This document shows, piece after piece, positions 27,416 to 36,593 of a stretch of 64,000 nt of DNA. This DNA is from Rhizobium sp. L51/94 (GTDB lineage Bacteria > Pseudomonadota > Alphaproteobacteria > Rhizobiales > Rhizobiaceae), in the NCBI RefSeq assembly GCF_019355555.1, contig NZ_CP072141.1, forward strand, positions 2,660,001 through 2,724,000, written 5' to 3'. Under the pieces are notes generated by a model. That model saw only the letters and a program-made list of their open reading frames with translations. It did not search any database and had not been told where the DNA came from. The position numbers and the translations under genes are program-made. Positions within the stretch are counted from its first letter, which is position 1. Each line of letters opens with the position of its first letter.

Positions 27416-28093
27416 ATGCCCGAAGTCATTTTCAACGGCCCCGCTGGCCGCCTTGAGGGCCGCTATCAGCCATCCAAGGAAAAAAGCGCACCGATCGCTC
27501 TCGTCCTTCATCCGCATCCGCAGTTTGGCGGAACGATGAACAACCAGATCGTCTACCAGCTGTTCTACATGTTCCAGAAGCGCGGTTTCACCACCTTGCG
27601 CTTCAATTTCCGCAGCATTGGCCGCAGCCAGGGCGAATTCGACCACGGCGGCGGCGAACTGTCGGATGCAGCCTCGGCGCTCGACTGGGTACAGAGCCTG
27701 CACCCCGATTCGAAAAGCTGCTGGATCGCCGGCTATTCCTTCGGTTCGTGGATCGGTATGCAGCTTCTGATGCGCCGCCCGGAAATCGAAGGCTTCATGT
27801 CGATTGCGCCGCAGCCGAACACCTATGATTTCTCCTTCCTCGCCCCCTGCCCGTCGTCCGGCCTGATCATAAACGGCGATGCCGACAAGGTAGCCCCGGA
27901 GAAGGATGTCAACGTGCTGGTCGACAAGCTGAAGTCGCAGAAGGGCATCCTAATCACCCACAAGGTCGTGCCGGGCGCCAACCACTTCTTCAGTGGCCAG
28001 GTCGATACGCTGATGGGCGAATGCGAGGACTACCTCGATCGGCGCCTCAACGGTGAACTGGTGCCGGAACCGGCCGCCAAGCGCATCCGCTGA
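27416..28093 (+). CDS. Alpha/beta hydrolase (COG2945-like)
   Basis: 225 aa. HPHPQFGGTMNN near residues 32-43 is the oxyanion strand, GYSFGSWIG carries the Ser nucleophile (S108), NGDADKV provides the acidic residue, and PGANHFF the His. The substrate is unknown. The ATG has CGGAG 5 nt upstream. It is divergent from sufS2 and shares its intergenic region, so it could respond to the same iron signal. It ends 23 nt before a strong hairpin. Confidence 0.85.
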   Translation: MPEVIFNGPAGRLEGRYQPSKEKSAPIALVLHPHPQFGGTMNNQIVYQLFYMFQKRGFTTLRFNFRSIGRSQGEFDHGGGELSDAASALDWVQSLHPDSKSCWIAGYSFGSWIGMQLLMRRPEIEGFMSIAPQPNTYDFSFLAPCPSSGLIINGDADKVAPEKDVNVLVDKLKSQKGILITHKVVPGANHFFSGQVDTLMGECEDYLDRRLNGELVPEPAAKRIR

Positions 28094-28116
28094 ACTTAGA
28101 CAGCCGGAATTTTCAG

Positions 28117-28147
28117 AGCCGCCGAAGCAATTCGGCGGCTTTGTTCG
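28117..28147 (+). terminator. Rho-independent terminator after the alpha/beta hydrolase gene
   Basis: AGCCGCCGAA and TTCGGCGGCT form a perfect 10-bp stem with loop GCAA, followed by TTGTTCGTTT. Confidence 0.8.
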
Positions 28148-28180
28148 TTTGTCGATGGCGACCGATTGAGCTCCCGGAAC

Positions 28181-28858
28181 CTAGCGACCGATCGTCGGCC
28201 ACGGGAATGAAAGCACTTCGCGCGTGTAGGTCTCCACCACGACACTGAACGGAACGCCATCCCCACGGGTCAGAAACGCGCGGTGCTGGAGGACAAACTC
28301 AGGTATGGAGAGGTCGCCGCTGGTCGAAGGCGGGAGCACACCTCCCATGTCCCAATCGGCTGGCAGCGGTTGCCAGAGCAGTTCGGCTGAAACCGTGTGC
28401 CTTTGAAAATGCAGATCCTGCACCGCGCGTCCGAACGCTGTATCAGTCGTTTCCAGAACGTGATTCATGCTCTCCGTCAGACGCGATGGAACGTACCAGT
28501 TGTCGGCTTCGGACAGGATATGGTCGCCGCACATCAGCTTGACCCGGCGATACTTGACCGGCTCGGTATCGGTCACGCCCAGGAGTTTGCGGACCCCTGC
28601 ATCGGCCGGCTTTTCAGCCCCCGGCTCGAGATGCGCGACAACTTTCGGCGTTGGCGCAAGCTTGTGGGTGGCGCACCAGCGATCGAGCGTCAGCGTGGCG
28701 CTGTCATGGCTGAGCAGATCTGCGTTCAGCGCGTTGACGATGGCCAGTGCCGTGAGGCGACCGACGGCGGTGTCGGGCGGACCGGGCTGGTCTGCCGATG
28801 CCGTGCCGGTGAGCAAAAGGCCAAGGGCCAGGGTGGATAAAGAGAACCGGGTTTTCAT
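28181..28858 (-). CDS. Secreted protein with UbiC/UTRA-like (chorismate lyase fold) pattern
   Basis: 225 aa. The signal peptide (MKTRFSLSTLALGLLLTGTASA) should be cleaved after ASA. The mature part reads like the chorismate lyase/UTRA fold: YRRVKLMCGDHILSEADNWYVP, then LHFQRHTVSAEL, then HRAFLTRGDGVPFSVVVETY. Cytoplasmic UbiC makes 4-hydroxybenzoate; an exported version should have another role, perhaps ligand binding. I am sure of the export signal, less so of the fold. It stands alone, convergent with the hydrolase gene. Confidence 0.7.
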   Translation of the reverse strand: MKTRFSLSTLALGLLLTGTASADQPGPPDTAVGRLTALAIVNALNADLLSHDSATLTLDRWCATHKLAPTPKVVAHLEPGAEKPADAGVRKLLGVTDTEPVKYRRVKLMCGDHILSEADNWYVPSRLTESMNHVLETTDTAFGRAVQDLHFQRHTVSAELLWQPLPADWDMGGVLPPSTSGDLSIPEFVLQHRAFLTRGDGVPFSVVVETYTREVLSFPWPTIGR

Positions 28859-29029
28859 ATTTATGCCTCGCATATACGCCTTGCCGCGGTGTGATTGCTA
28901 CAATCCGCGTCAAAACCTTACTACCGCTTGCGCTATGGCAATCCGATGACACACCGATTTCCCGTTTCATTTTCATGTGCTTAGACGCTGAGAAAATGGT
29001 GGAGAACTGTCATGCCGCACGCCATGCGA

Positions 29030-30154
29030 TTACCCGTGGCGTACCAGTATACCACCGGTCACCGGGACGCTGACACCCGTGGTTCCCGGATAGGTCAGCG
29101 GCAATCCCTCCAGCGAGCGGACCGCGAGATAGGCCCAGGCTTCCGCCTCCATGCTGCCACCATCGAAGCCGGCCGCTTCAGCAGCAACGACGCGGGCGCC
29201 TTGCTCTTCCGCCAGTTCGGAAAACTCGGCCATGATTACCGGGTTCAGCCGACCGCCACCGCAGACGACATAGTTTTTCGGCGGCTGCGGCAGATAGCCC
29301 GCGAGCTTCAGGATGGACGCAGCAGTGACATGCGCCAGGGTCCGCGCGCCATCGGCAAGCGAGACTTCACCCTTGACCGGCGGCAGGAAGTCGCTGCGGT
29401 CGAGAGACCGGCGCATGTTGGCGGAAAAGAACGGGCTGTCGAGATAGCGGCGCACCAGCGGCGGAGACACCGTGCCCCTGGCGGCGGTCTCGCCATTGCG
29501 ATCGTAGGCCTTGCCGGTATGGGCCTCGATCCACTGGTCGATCAGCATGTTGCCGGGACCGCTGTCGAAGGCGGAAAGCGCGCCATCCTCGGCAACGTAG
29601 GTGAGGTTGGAAATACCACCGATGTTGACGAACACCACCGGTACTGCGAGTTCCGGCGGCAGGTTGGCCGACAGCGCCGCATGGTAGATCGGGATCAGCG
29701 GCGCGCCTTGTCCGCCCGCTACCATGTCGTTGGCACGCATGTCGTAGACGACATCGATGCCAGTCTCCGCAGCCAGCAGCGGCCCGTCGCCGATCTGCAC
29801 CGTCAGCCCCTCGTCCGGGCGATGCAGCACGGTCTGGCCGTGAAAGCCTATGACGTCGACGTCGGCGGGCGACAGGCCGTTGCGCATCAGGAAGGATTTG
29901 ACGGCCGCCGCATGGCAGAGCGTCAGCGCCTGTTCGGCAGCACCGAGATCGCCCGGCCGTTCGCGCCGATCCTGGATTACCTTGGCCGTCTCCAGTGCTT
30001 TTTTCCAGCGGCCGCGCAGTTCGTCGTCGTACGGAATATAGAGGCTCGCCCCGCGCTCCACGACGTCTCGTCCGTCGGTGCGCAGCAAGGCGATATCGAT
30101 CCCGTCCATCGACGTGCCACTCATCAGCCCGATTGCCGTTCTTGTCTTCGTCAT
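29030..30154 (-). CDS. anmK: Anhydro-N-acetylmuramic acid kinase
   Basis: 374 aa. N-terminal [16 protein letters not shown] is the family signature. [25 protein letters not shown] and [12 protein letters not shown] give the sugar-kinase-like core. It phosphorylates and opens 1,6-anhydroMurNAc during murein recycling. The ATG is preceded by GCGAGGG; an in-frame start 48 nt upstream has no support. It is divergent from tyrS, an arrangement common in Alphaproteobacteria. Confidence 0.95.
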   Translation of the reverse strand: MTKTRTAIGLMSGTSMDGIDIALLRTDGRDVVERGASLYIPYDDELRGRWKKALETAKVIQDRRERPGDLGAAEQALTLCHAAAVKSFLMRNGLSPADVDVIGFHGQTVLHRPDEGLTVQIGDGPLLAAETGIDVVYDMRANDMVAGGQGAPLIPIYHAALSANLPPELAVPVVFVNIGGISNLTYVAEDGALSAFDSGPGNMLIDQWIEAHTGKAYDRNGETAARGTVSPPLVRRYLDSPFFSANMRRSLDRSDFLPPVKGEVSLADGARTLAHVTAASILKLAGYLPQPPKNYVVCGGGRLNPVIMAEFSELAEEQGARVVAAEAAGFDGGSMEAEAWAYLAVRSLEGLPLTYPGTTGVSVPVTGGILVRHG

Positions 30155-30187
30155 GAACCCTCGCAAAACCTGAACCCTCGCAAAACA
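30154..30187. repeat. 17-bp tandem repeat at the anmK translation start
   Basis: Two consecutive 17-bp units, TGAACCCTCGCAAAACC and TGAACCCTCGCAAAACA, with a degenerate third copy (GCCCGCGCAAAAC) after them. On the - strand each unit carries a GCGAGGG Shine-Dalgarno-like motif; only the first is followed by the anmK ATG. Confidence 0.8.
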
Positions 30188-30316
30188 GCCCGCGCAAAAC
30201 ATTGCCGCCGCAATAGTGCACTTTCGCGAAAACAGTGCTAAACGCGCCGCGACGGTTCAACAACAGCGATTTTGCCCCTTTGCACGCCTAGGGCGGCGCA
30301 TTCGAGAGACCCTATC

Positions 30317-31573
30317 ATGGCCGAATTCAAATCCGATTTCCTGCACACTCTTCAAGAGCGCGGCTTCATCCACCAGGTTTCAGATGAGGCCGGCCTGGAT
30401 ACGCTGTTCGCCAAGGAAACCGTCACGGCCTATATCGGGTTCGATCCGACAGCCCCAAGCCTGCATGCTGGATCGCTGATCCAGATCATGATGCTGCATT
30501 GGCTGCAGGCCACCGGCCATCGCGCAATCTCGCTGATGGGGGGCGGCACCGGCATGGTCGGCGACCCCTCCTTCAAGGAAGAGTCGCGCCAGTTGATGAC
30601 GGTCGACACCATCGAAGGTAACATCGCCTCGATCAAGCAAGTGTTCTCCAACTACCTCAACTACGGCAACGGCAACAACGATGCCTTGATGATCAACAAT
30701 GCCGAATGGCTGCGGTCGCTGAACTACCTCGAATTCTTGCGCGATGTCGGCCGGCATTTCTCGGTCAATCGCATGCTCGCCTTCGACAGCGTCAAGACCC
30801 GGCTGGAGCGCGAGCAGTCGCTGTCGTTCCTCGAGTTCAACTACATGATCCTGCAGGCCTACGACTTCGTCGAGCTGGCCAAGCGCTACGACTGCCGGCT
30901 GCAGATGGGCGGCTCCGATCAATGGGGCAATATCGTCAACGGCATCGATCTCGGTCACCGCATGGGGACACCGCAGCTCTACGCCCTGACCTCGCCGCTG
31001 CTGACGACATCGTCGGGCGCAAAGATGGGCAAGTCGGCGAATGGTGCGATCTGGCTCAATGCCGACATGCTGTCGGCCTACGATTTCTGGCAGTACTGGC
31101 GCAACACCGAGGATGCCGACGTCGCACGCTTCCTGAAACTCTACACGACCCTGCCGATGGACGAGGTTTCCCGCCTCGCCACACTCGGCGGCGCTGAGCT
31201 AAACGACGTCAAGAAGATCCTTGCAACCGAGGTGACCGCCCTTCTGCACGGCCGCGCCGCTGCCGAACAGGCGGCCGAAACGGCGCGCAAAACCTTCGAG
31301 GAAGGCGGCATCGCCGAGAACCTGCCATCGATCGACGTGCCCTCGGCAGATCTGGAGGCTGGCATCGGCCTGTTGTCGCTGATCGTACGCGCGGGCCTTG
31401 CAACATCCAACGGCGAAGCACGCCGGCATGTCCAGGGTGGCGCTGTACGCATCAATGATCAGCAGGTTACCGACGAGCGCCAGGCGATCGGCACCGGTAA
31501 CGTGACTGCCGATGGCATCATCAAGCTCTCTCTCGGCAAGAAGAAGCACATGCTGATCCGCCCGCAGGGCTGA
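30317..31573 (+). CDS. tyrS: Tyrosyl-tRNA synthetase
   Basis: 418 aa class I synthetase. The HIGH-type motif is APSLHAGSL near residue 43, tyrosine/ATP contacts lie in [11 protein letters not shown], and the KMSKS-type motif is GAKMGKS. A C-terminal S4 RNA-binding domain (residues about 350-418) follows. The ATG has GAGAG about 7 nt upstream; frame upstream of it is not conserved. No T-box is seen in the leader. A clear terminator follows. Confidence 0.96.
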   Translation: MAEFKSDFLHTLQERGFIHQVSDEAGLDTLFAKETVTAYIGFDPTAPSLHAGSLIQIMMLHWLQATGHRAISLMGGGTGMVGDPSFKEESRQLMTVDTIEGNIASIKQVFSNYLNYGNGNNDALMINNAEWLRSLNYLEFLRDVGRHFSVNRMLAFDSVKTRLEREQSLSFLEFNYMILQAYDFVELAKRYDCRLQMGGSDQWGNIVNGIDLGHRMGTPQLYALTSPLLTTSSGAKMGKSANGAIWLNADMLSAYDFWQYWRNTEDADVARFLKLYTTLPMDEVSRLATLGGAELNDVKKILATEVTALLHGRAAAEQAAETARKTFEEGGIAENLPSIDVPSADLEAGIGLLSLIVRAGLATSNGEARRHVQGGAVRINDQQVTDERQAIGTGNVTADGIIKLSLGKKKHMLIRPQG

Positions 31574-31596
31574 GGCACTAAAATCATCGCGATCAG

Positions 31597-31622
31597 GCCG
31601 GCCATCGTGCCGGCCTTTTTGT
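31597..31622 (+). terminator. Rho-independent terminator of tyrS
   Basis: AGGCCGGC and GCCGGCCT form an 8-bp GC-rich stem with loop CATCGT, followed by TTTTTG. It lies 23 nt after the tyrS stop and just before the convergent AsmA-like gene stop. Confidence 0.85.
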
Positions 31623-31627
31623 CTCCG

Positions 31628-34600
31628 CTAGAATTCGAAAATCTGCCGGAAGATGCCGGGGGCGATGACCGAGAGCGGGTTGATCACCAGGTTGGGCGAA
31701 TCGAATGGGCCCGTCAGTTTGAAGGTGATGCCGATCAGGCCGCGGTCGGTACCGTTGCCAAGCAGGAAGCCGACGATCGGCACCTCGGCAAACAGCCGGT
31801 TCAAGCCGTAGGCGGGCATGAACGTGCCGGTCATGTCGGTGTTGCCCTTGGCATCCTTGATCGTTCCTTGGAACGTCGCCCCCACCTGGTCGCCGCGCAC
31901 GACGCCGTTCTCGACGGACACCACACCCTTGCGGATGGACAGGTGCGCAAAGCCACGCTGGAAATTCTGCGCGCTGGTGTCGATATCGTGCTTGACGGCG
32001 GAGTTCAGGCTTTCGCCGTCCCGTCCCGCCGGCGTCGTGACGATGGATTGCAGCTTCTTCTCGTTGACGATGGAAAAACGCCTGATATCGATGGACCCGT
32101 CCCAGCTGTCGTCGCCGTCGGCGCGAAGGTTGAGATTGAGCAAGCCGCCTTTCAGGTGGCCGTAGACATCGACGAACCGTGCCACCGAGCCGGCGTCGCT
32201 GCTGGTGACATGGAACGTGCCACTCTGCCCGCCCTTTGTCATCTCCGTGACAACAGCCTGCCCGGTCCGGGTGACGCCGGAGAAGTCGGCCTGCGTCGCC
32301 TTGCCGTTGTTAAGCGCATAGACAAGGCTGACATTCCTGATCGTCTCGTCGTTGAAGCCGATGATCTTGTCGAGCTTGGCACGGATCGTCGCATCCGTCT
32401 TGTCGCTACCGCCGGCGTCGCCCTTGCTCGGCGCCTTCAATCGCGCCAGGATCGGCCTGATATCGGCGGCGTTGCCATCCACCCTCACGTCGTACGCGCC
32501 CTTTGTGCGCTTGATCGACAAGGCGAAATCGTCAACCGACGATAGCTTGATGCTCGAGAAGTCGGCGGATGACAATCCGGATTTGCCCACCTGGATGGAG
32601 CCGGTAGCCCCGAAGCCATCACCCTTTAGCGTGAAGTTCTTCAACGATGGCTGGTCGGCCGGCCCCGATGCCTCGAACTCGGCATTGGCAGCAATACCGC
32701 TTCCCTTCGACCAGCCGATCCAGGGCACGGTGAGCGCTGCCTTGGTCAGGTCGATCTTGATGTCCTGCCGGTTTTCATCGATCCGCGTGACCTTCACCTT
32801 CAGCGGCCCGTCGACGAAATCGGAGAGCCCCGGGAGGATGGTCTCCCGCTGCTGATTGGAAAGCGTCACGTCGACAACGCGCTCACGCTTGATGGACGAT
32901 CCCTTTTCCGTTGGCTCGACCATATCGATTTGCGCCGGGATGCCGTCGATAAGCGCGTCTGCGGCGAGATGCACCTCCTGCGGATCGGCATCGATGGTAC
33001 CGTCGACATTGGTGATCTTGCGACCGTCGAAGGCCTTCAGGACGTCGACCTTGTGGAGCTGCAGGCTGGCCTTCCAGACTGGTGGCGGCGGGTCCTGATC
33101 GTTGATCAGGCCAAGCGTCGCCTCGACATCCGCGTCGATCTTGCCGCTGAAATCCTCGGGCTTGAACTCGGTGCGCTGCAATACGCTCAAGGGTTTGAAG
33201 CTCAGCAACTCACCAACCGCGTCGCCATTGCCGGAAAGCGCCAGCTTCATCTTCGCGGTCAGCGGCTTGTCGTAAACCGCAGGAATGGAAAAGGTGCTCG
33301 GACCGACTGCGACCTGTCGGCCAGACGGAAAATACGACGTACCCTTGACGATATCGACAGAAATAACCGGACCCTTGAGGTCGAAGTGACCCGTCATGTC
33401 GCGGATAGGCGGAATTTCACCGGGCACGTTGAGGCGCGAACCGTTGATATCGAAAGCCAGATGGATCTCGTTTTCGTCCAGCCGCAGATTACCGGTTGCC
33501 GCCGCCTGGGCAAGCCGCCCGCCGGGAATGAACAGTGAAATCGTGGCGTTGCTCATGGCCCCGCCGAACAGGTTGCCCTGTACCCAGGTGCGCGCTTTAG
33601 GCGACATCCAGAAAGGCCACAGCTGTTTGACGGCAGCGGCCTGCAGCTGCTCCGCCTGGGCGCCGAAGCTGATTTCCGGCGAACCCGGCGCAATGCGCAG
33701 CCGCAAGGAACCAAACAGCGATCCCATCGGCGTGGTGATGCCGATGGTGTCGAGTTTCAGCTCCTTGTCGGCCGTCATGTAGCGGCCATTGGCATGGCCA
33801 TCGAAGCTGAGCGGAGCTTCACCGGCTTCAGAAGTCGCTGCCGTCGCGTTGGCGATCCGGAAATCGACGCCAAAACCCTTGGCAGCGGTCGGATCGACCC
33901 GGTCGAGGTCGATAACCGAACCGAAAAACGGCACGACCGTCGATTGGAACGTCGCCAGCGACTTGTTGATCTCGAGCGCCTGGCGATCCGAATTGTAGCT
34001 GAGATTGATATCCGCGCCGGAAATCTCCTGCGCATCGCGGTCCATATAGAGCGTGCCGGGCAGCACCTTGATGGCGGCTGTCAGCTTGGGATCGACACCC
34101 GATGCGCCACGGGTAGACGACAGCGAGACGTCCGCAAAGCCGGTAATCCCCTGCCGCGGCGTCCCGTTCGAATCGTAAGCCATCGACAGCGGCACCAGAT
34201 CGAGGTGGCGGATCACGGCCGTCATCGACGACGGCCGATCGGCCTCCTGGGTGGCATTCACATCCAGCGACGCCACTGAGCCGTCGATCGATAGCTGGCC
34301 TTTCAAGCGCAGCGTGTTGGGCGTCGGACGTGAAAACGCCAGCTGGTCGATCACCAGCGAAATCGGCGTGCCACCGTCCTGTCTTGCGAGCTTTACGGCA
34401 AGGCCGGATATCTCGACGGCATCCGTACCGCCGCGTTCAACGAAATGCTGCAGGAAATCGAGATTGGAGAATGCCGATTCCAGCGCGGTCGGGATGCTGT
34501 CTACCCGGAGATTGGCGACATCGATAGGCTCGCTCTGCGGCAGCAGCGCGGTGTCGAGAGCTATACCCTTGGCCCGGACTGTTGCGATTGCGATTCGGCC

Positions 34601-35059
34601 CTGAACGAGCGCAAACGGATCGAGAACCATGCGCACGGCGCCCATGGTCGAGAGGTGCTTCCCGGTTTCCTGGTCGACGACATTGACGTCGCTCGCCTCG
34701 AGCGCGAGTTGCATGTCGGAGGTGAACCGCAGCACCGTCGAGCCGACCTCGGCCTTGTAGCGCGGTCCGATGGCGTTATCGAGGGCAGCCTGGGCCTTGA
34801 CCGAGAGCGGTTCGTCGAAGATCCCGCTCTCGATGCTGGCGATGACGACACCGGCGATCAGCACGATAAAGATGGCGAAAACGCCGGTTATGCGGGTCGC
34901 ATGCCAGACATGTCCACGGCGGCGACGGCGGCGGCGCGGGCTATTGACGATAATCGGATCGTCGACCTGCGAGGACGGCATTTGATCGAGCGGAACCAGA
35001 TCCTTCTTGCGGAATTTCAACTTTTCGCCCCGGATCAATCCACCGCGTCCTTCTGTCAT
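31628..35059 (-). CDS. Very large AsmA/YhdP-type (DUF3971) envelope protein
   Basis: 1143 aa. A cytoplasmic N-terminus with a run of seven Arg (residues 43-49) precedes one membrane helix (about 55-77). Then comes a long beta-rich periplasmic domain with repeated amphipathic strands and a C-terminal LFAEVPIVGFLLGNGTDRG segment typical of the YhdP/AsmA-like group. These proteins are thought to bridge inner and outer membrane and move phospholipids. The assignment is by pattern. It is divergent from bcp and convergent with tyrS. Confidence 0.85.
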   Translation of the reverse strand: MTEGRGGLIRGEKLKFRKKDLVPLDQMPSSQVDDPIIVNSPRRRRRRRGHVWHATRITGVFAIFIVLIAGVVIASIESGIFDEPLSVKAQAALDNAIGPRYKAEVGSTVLRFTSDMQLALEASDVNVVDQETGKHLSTMGAVRMVLDPFALVQGRIAIATVRAKGIALDTALLPQSEPIDVANLRVDSIPTALESAFSNLDFLQHFVERGGTDAVEISGLAVKLARQDGGTPISLVIDQLAFSRPTPNTLRLKGQLSIDGSVASLDVNATQEADRPSSMTAVIRHLDLVPLSMAYDSNGTPRQGITGFADVSLSSTRGASGVDPKLTAAIKVLPGTLYMDRDAQEISGADINLSYNSDRQALEINKSLATFQSTVVPFFGSVIDLDRVDPTAAKGFGVDFRIANATAATSEAGEAPLSFDGHANGRYMTADKELKLDTIGITTPMGSLFGSLRLRIAPGSPEISFGAQAEQLQAAAVKQLWPFWMSPKARTWVQGNLFGGAMSNATISLFIPGGRLAQAAATGNLRLDENEIHLAFDINGSRLNVPGEIPPIRDMTGHFDLKGPVISVDIVKGTSYFPSGRQVAVGPSTFSIPAVYDKPLTAKMKLALSGNGDAVGELLSFKPLSVLQRTEFKPEDFSGKIDADVEATLGLINDQDPPPPVWKASLQLHKVDVLKAFDGRKITNVDGTIDADPQEVHLAADALIDGIPAQIDMVEPTEKGSSIKRERVVDVTLSNQQRETILPGLSDFVDGPLKVKVTRIDENRQDIKIDLTKAALTVPWIGWSKGSGIAANAEFEASGPADQPSLKNFTLKGDGFGATGSIQVGKSGLSSADFSSIKLSSVDDFALSIKRTKGAYDVRVDGNAADIRPILARLKAPSKGDAGGSDKTDATIRAKLDKIIGFNDETIRNVSLVYALNNGKATQADFSGVTRTGQAVVTEMTKGGQSGTFHVTSSDAGSVARFVDVYGHLKGGLLNLNLRADGDDSWDGSIDIRRFSIVNEKKLQSIVTTPAGRDGESLNSAVKHDIDTSAQNFQRGFAHLSIRKGVVSVENGVVRGDQVGATFQGTIKDAKGNTDMTGTFMPAYGLNRLFAEVPIVGFLLGNGTDRGLIGITFKLTGPFDSPNLVINPLSVIAPGIFRQIFEF

Positions 35060-35103
35060 GCGTTTTTACAGTTGACGGTCCGCAAGAGCGGCGCCAAGCA
35101 CAT

Positions 35104-35131
35104 TTCACTATATCGGCATAGTCGGTATAGT
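35104..35131 (+). promoter_or_regulatory. Candidate bcp promoter with 9-bp direct repeat
   Basis: TTCACT and TATAGT are spaced by 16 nt. The spacer and -10 carry a direct repeat TCGGCATAG/TCGGTATAG (35113-35130), which could be a regulator site. The match to consensus is moderate. Confidence 0.35.
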
Positions 35132-35163
35132 CATCAAAATCCCGGCAAAAGAAAGGTTTTCCC

Positions 35164-35631
35164 ATGACAGAACTCAGTGTCGGCGCAAATGCGCCCGCTT
35201 TCGATCTTCCACGTGACGGGGGCGGAAACGTCTCCCTTGCAGCGTTTCAGGGCAAGCCTGTCGTACTGTTCTTCTACCCTAAGGACGACACGTCGGGATG
35301 CACCACCGAATCAGTGGCCTTCACTGGTCTCGCATCGGAATTCGAGAAAGCCGGTGCAGTGGTAATTGGCATGTCGCCGGATTCCGTCAAGAGCCACGAC
35401 AAGTTCGTAAAGAAACATTCCCTTGGCGTCATCCTCGCTGCCGACGAGGAAAAATCCACGCTGGAAGCCTATGGCGTCTGGAAGGAAAAGAGCATGTACG
35501 GCAAGAAATACATGGGCGTCGAGCGCACCACCGTGCTGATTGGTGCAGATGGCCGAATCGTCAGGATCTGGGAGAAGGTCAAGGTGCCCGGTCACGCCGA
35601 GGAGGTCCTGGAGGCCGTCCGTGCGCTCTGA
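35164..35631 (+). CDS. bcp: Thiol peroxidase, Bcp/peroxiredoxin Q family
   Basis: 155 aa peroxiredoxin. The peroxidatic Cys is C46 in FYPKDDTSGCTTES. The family's usual resolving Cys five residues later is replaced by Val (V51), so this is a 1-Cys or externally resolved type. It reduces hydroperoxides using thioredoxin or similar. The C-terminus overlaps the start of the following DUF455 gene by about 11 nt, so the two are probably cotranscribed. Confidence 0.94.
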   Translation: MTELSVGANAPAFDLPRDGGGNVSLAAFQGKPVVLFFYPKDDTSGCTTESVAFTGLASEFEKAGAVVIGMSPDSVKSHDKFVKKHSLGVILAADEEKSTLEAYGVWKEKSMYGKKYMGVERTTVLIGADGRIVRIWEKVKVPGHAEEVLEAVRAL

Positions 35632-36487
35632 GCGCGACGCGGACGCCGTGACAGTCTCCGATGTGCAAGCCGCCGCCATCGTCTCGCTTCGCGGCGGGGC
35701 GATCGCGGCCATCGGTGCGTGCGATGTCGAGCGCAAAGCCGAGCTTGCGCAGGAGACCGCCAGACGCTGGTTCGCCCGCGTCCTGTCGCTGCGCTCGCCG
35801 CTCGACCCTGTCCTGCCGGATCGCCCGGGACGCCCGGCAAAGCCGGAACTGATCCCGCCGAAGAATATGGAAAAGCGGTCCCTTCACAGTGTAAAGGGCC
35901 GCATTGCGCTTCTCCACGCCATCGCTCATATCGAATTGAATGCCGTTGACCTCGCGCTCGACATCGTCGCCCGCTTTGCGACCGAAAAGGTCCCGAACTC
36001 GTTTTTCGATGGCTGGATGCAGGTTGCGTTCGAGGAGGCGAAGCATTTCCGGCTGGTGCGTCAGAGATTGCAGCAGCTTGGCGCCGACTACGGCGACCTG
36101 CCCGCCCATGACGGCCTGTGGCAGGCAGCCCACGCCACCCGGACCGACCTGACGGCGCGCCTGGCCGTCGTACCGCTCATTCTTGAGGCACGCGGCCTCG
36201 ACGTGACGCCGGCGCTGCAGACCAAGATGCGCGAAACCGGAGACTTCGAAAGCGCCGCCGTCCTCGATGTCATCTACGAGGATGAAAAGGGCCACGTCGC
36301 GGTTGGCGCCAAGTGGTTCAGATTTCTCTGCGCCCGCGAGAAACGCGATCCGGTCGCAACGTTCCAGGCGCTCGTCCGCAGCAATTTCAGGGGTCCTCTG
36401 AAGGCGCCCTTCAATGATATTGCACGTGCCGAGGCCGGCTTGACGCCGTCCTTCTACCGCTCGCTGACCTCCACCAACCGCAGTTGA
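35621..36487 (+). CDS. DUF455 family ferritin-like protein
   Basis: About 288 aa. The helical core carries iron-ligand-like motifs: LLHAIAHIELNAVDLALD, AFEEAKHF and VIYEDEKGHVAVG. This is the arrangement of a di-iron four-helix (ferritin-like) protein of DUF455; the function is unknown. I start at GTG 35621, 8 nt after GGAGG-rich sequence and inside the end of bcp; GTG 35648 is another possibility. Coupling to a peroxiredoxin suggests a redox or iron role, as an inference. Confidence 0.83.
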   Translation: MRSERDADAVTVSDVQAAAIVSLRGGAIAAIGACDVERKAELAQETARRWFARVLSLRSPLDPVLPDRPGRPAKPELIPPKNMEKRSLHSVKGRIALLHAIAHIELNAVDLALDIVARFATEKVPNSFFDGWMQVAFEEAKHFRLVRQRLQQLGADYGDLPAHDGLWQAAHATRTDLTARLAVVPLILEARGLDVTPALQTKMRETGDFESAAVLDVIYEDEKGHVAVGAKWFRFLCAREKRDPVATFQALVRSNFRGPLKAPFNDIARAEAGLTPSFYRSLTSTNRS

Positions 36488-36593
36488 TTTTGCAAACGAT
36501 TTTGCCGCAGGCAAGCCTGCGGAAAGGCTTTGTTAACCATGCTCGTGCCTAATCCTGCCTGCAGCGCAGAAACGCTGCGGTGGGAGAATCGCC

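Noticed and set aside
30203..30316. T-box leader before tyrS
   Set aside because: No T-box core sequence and no terminator/antiterminator pair in the short leader; Alphaproteobacteria rarely use it.
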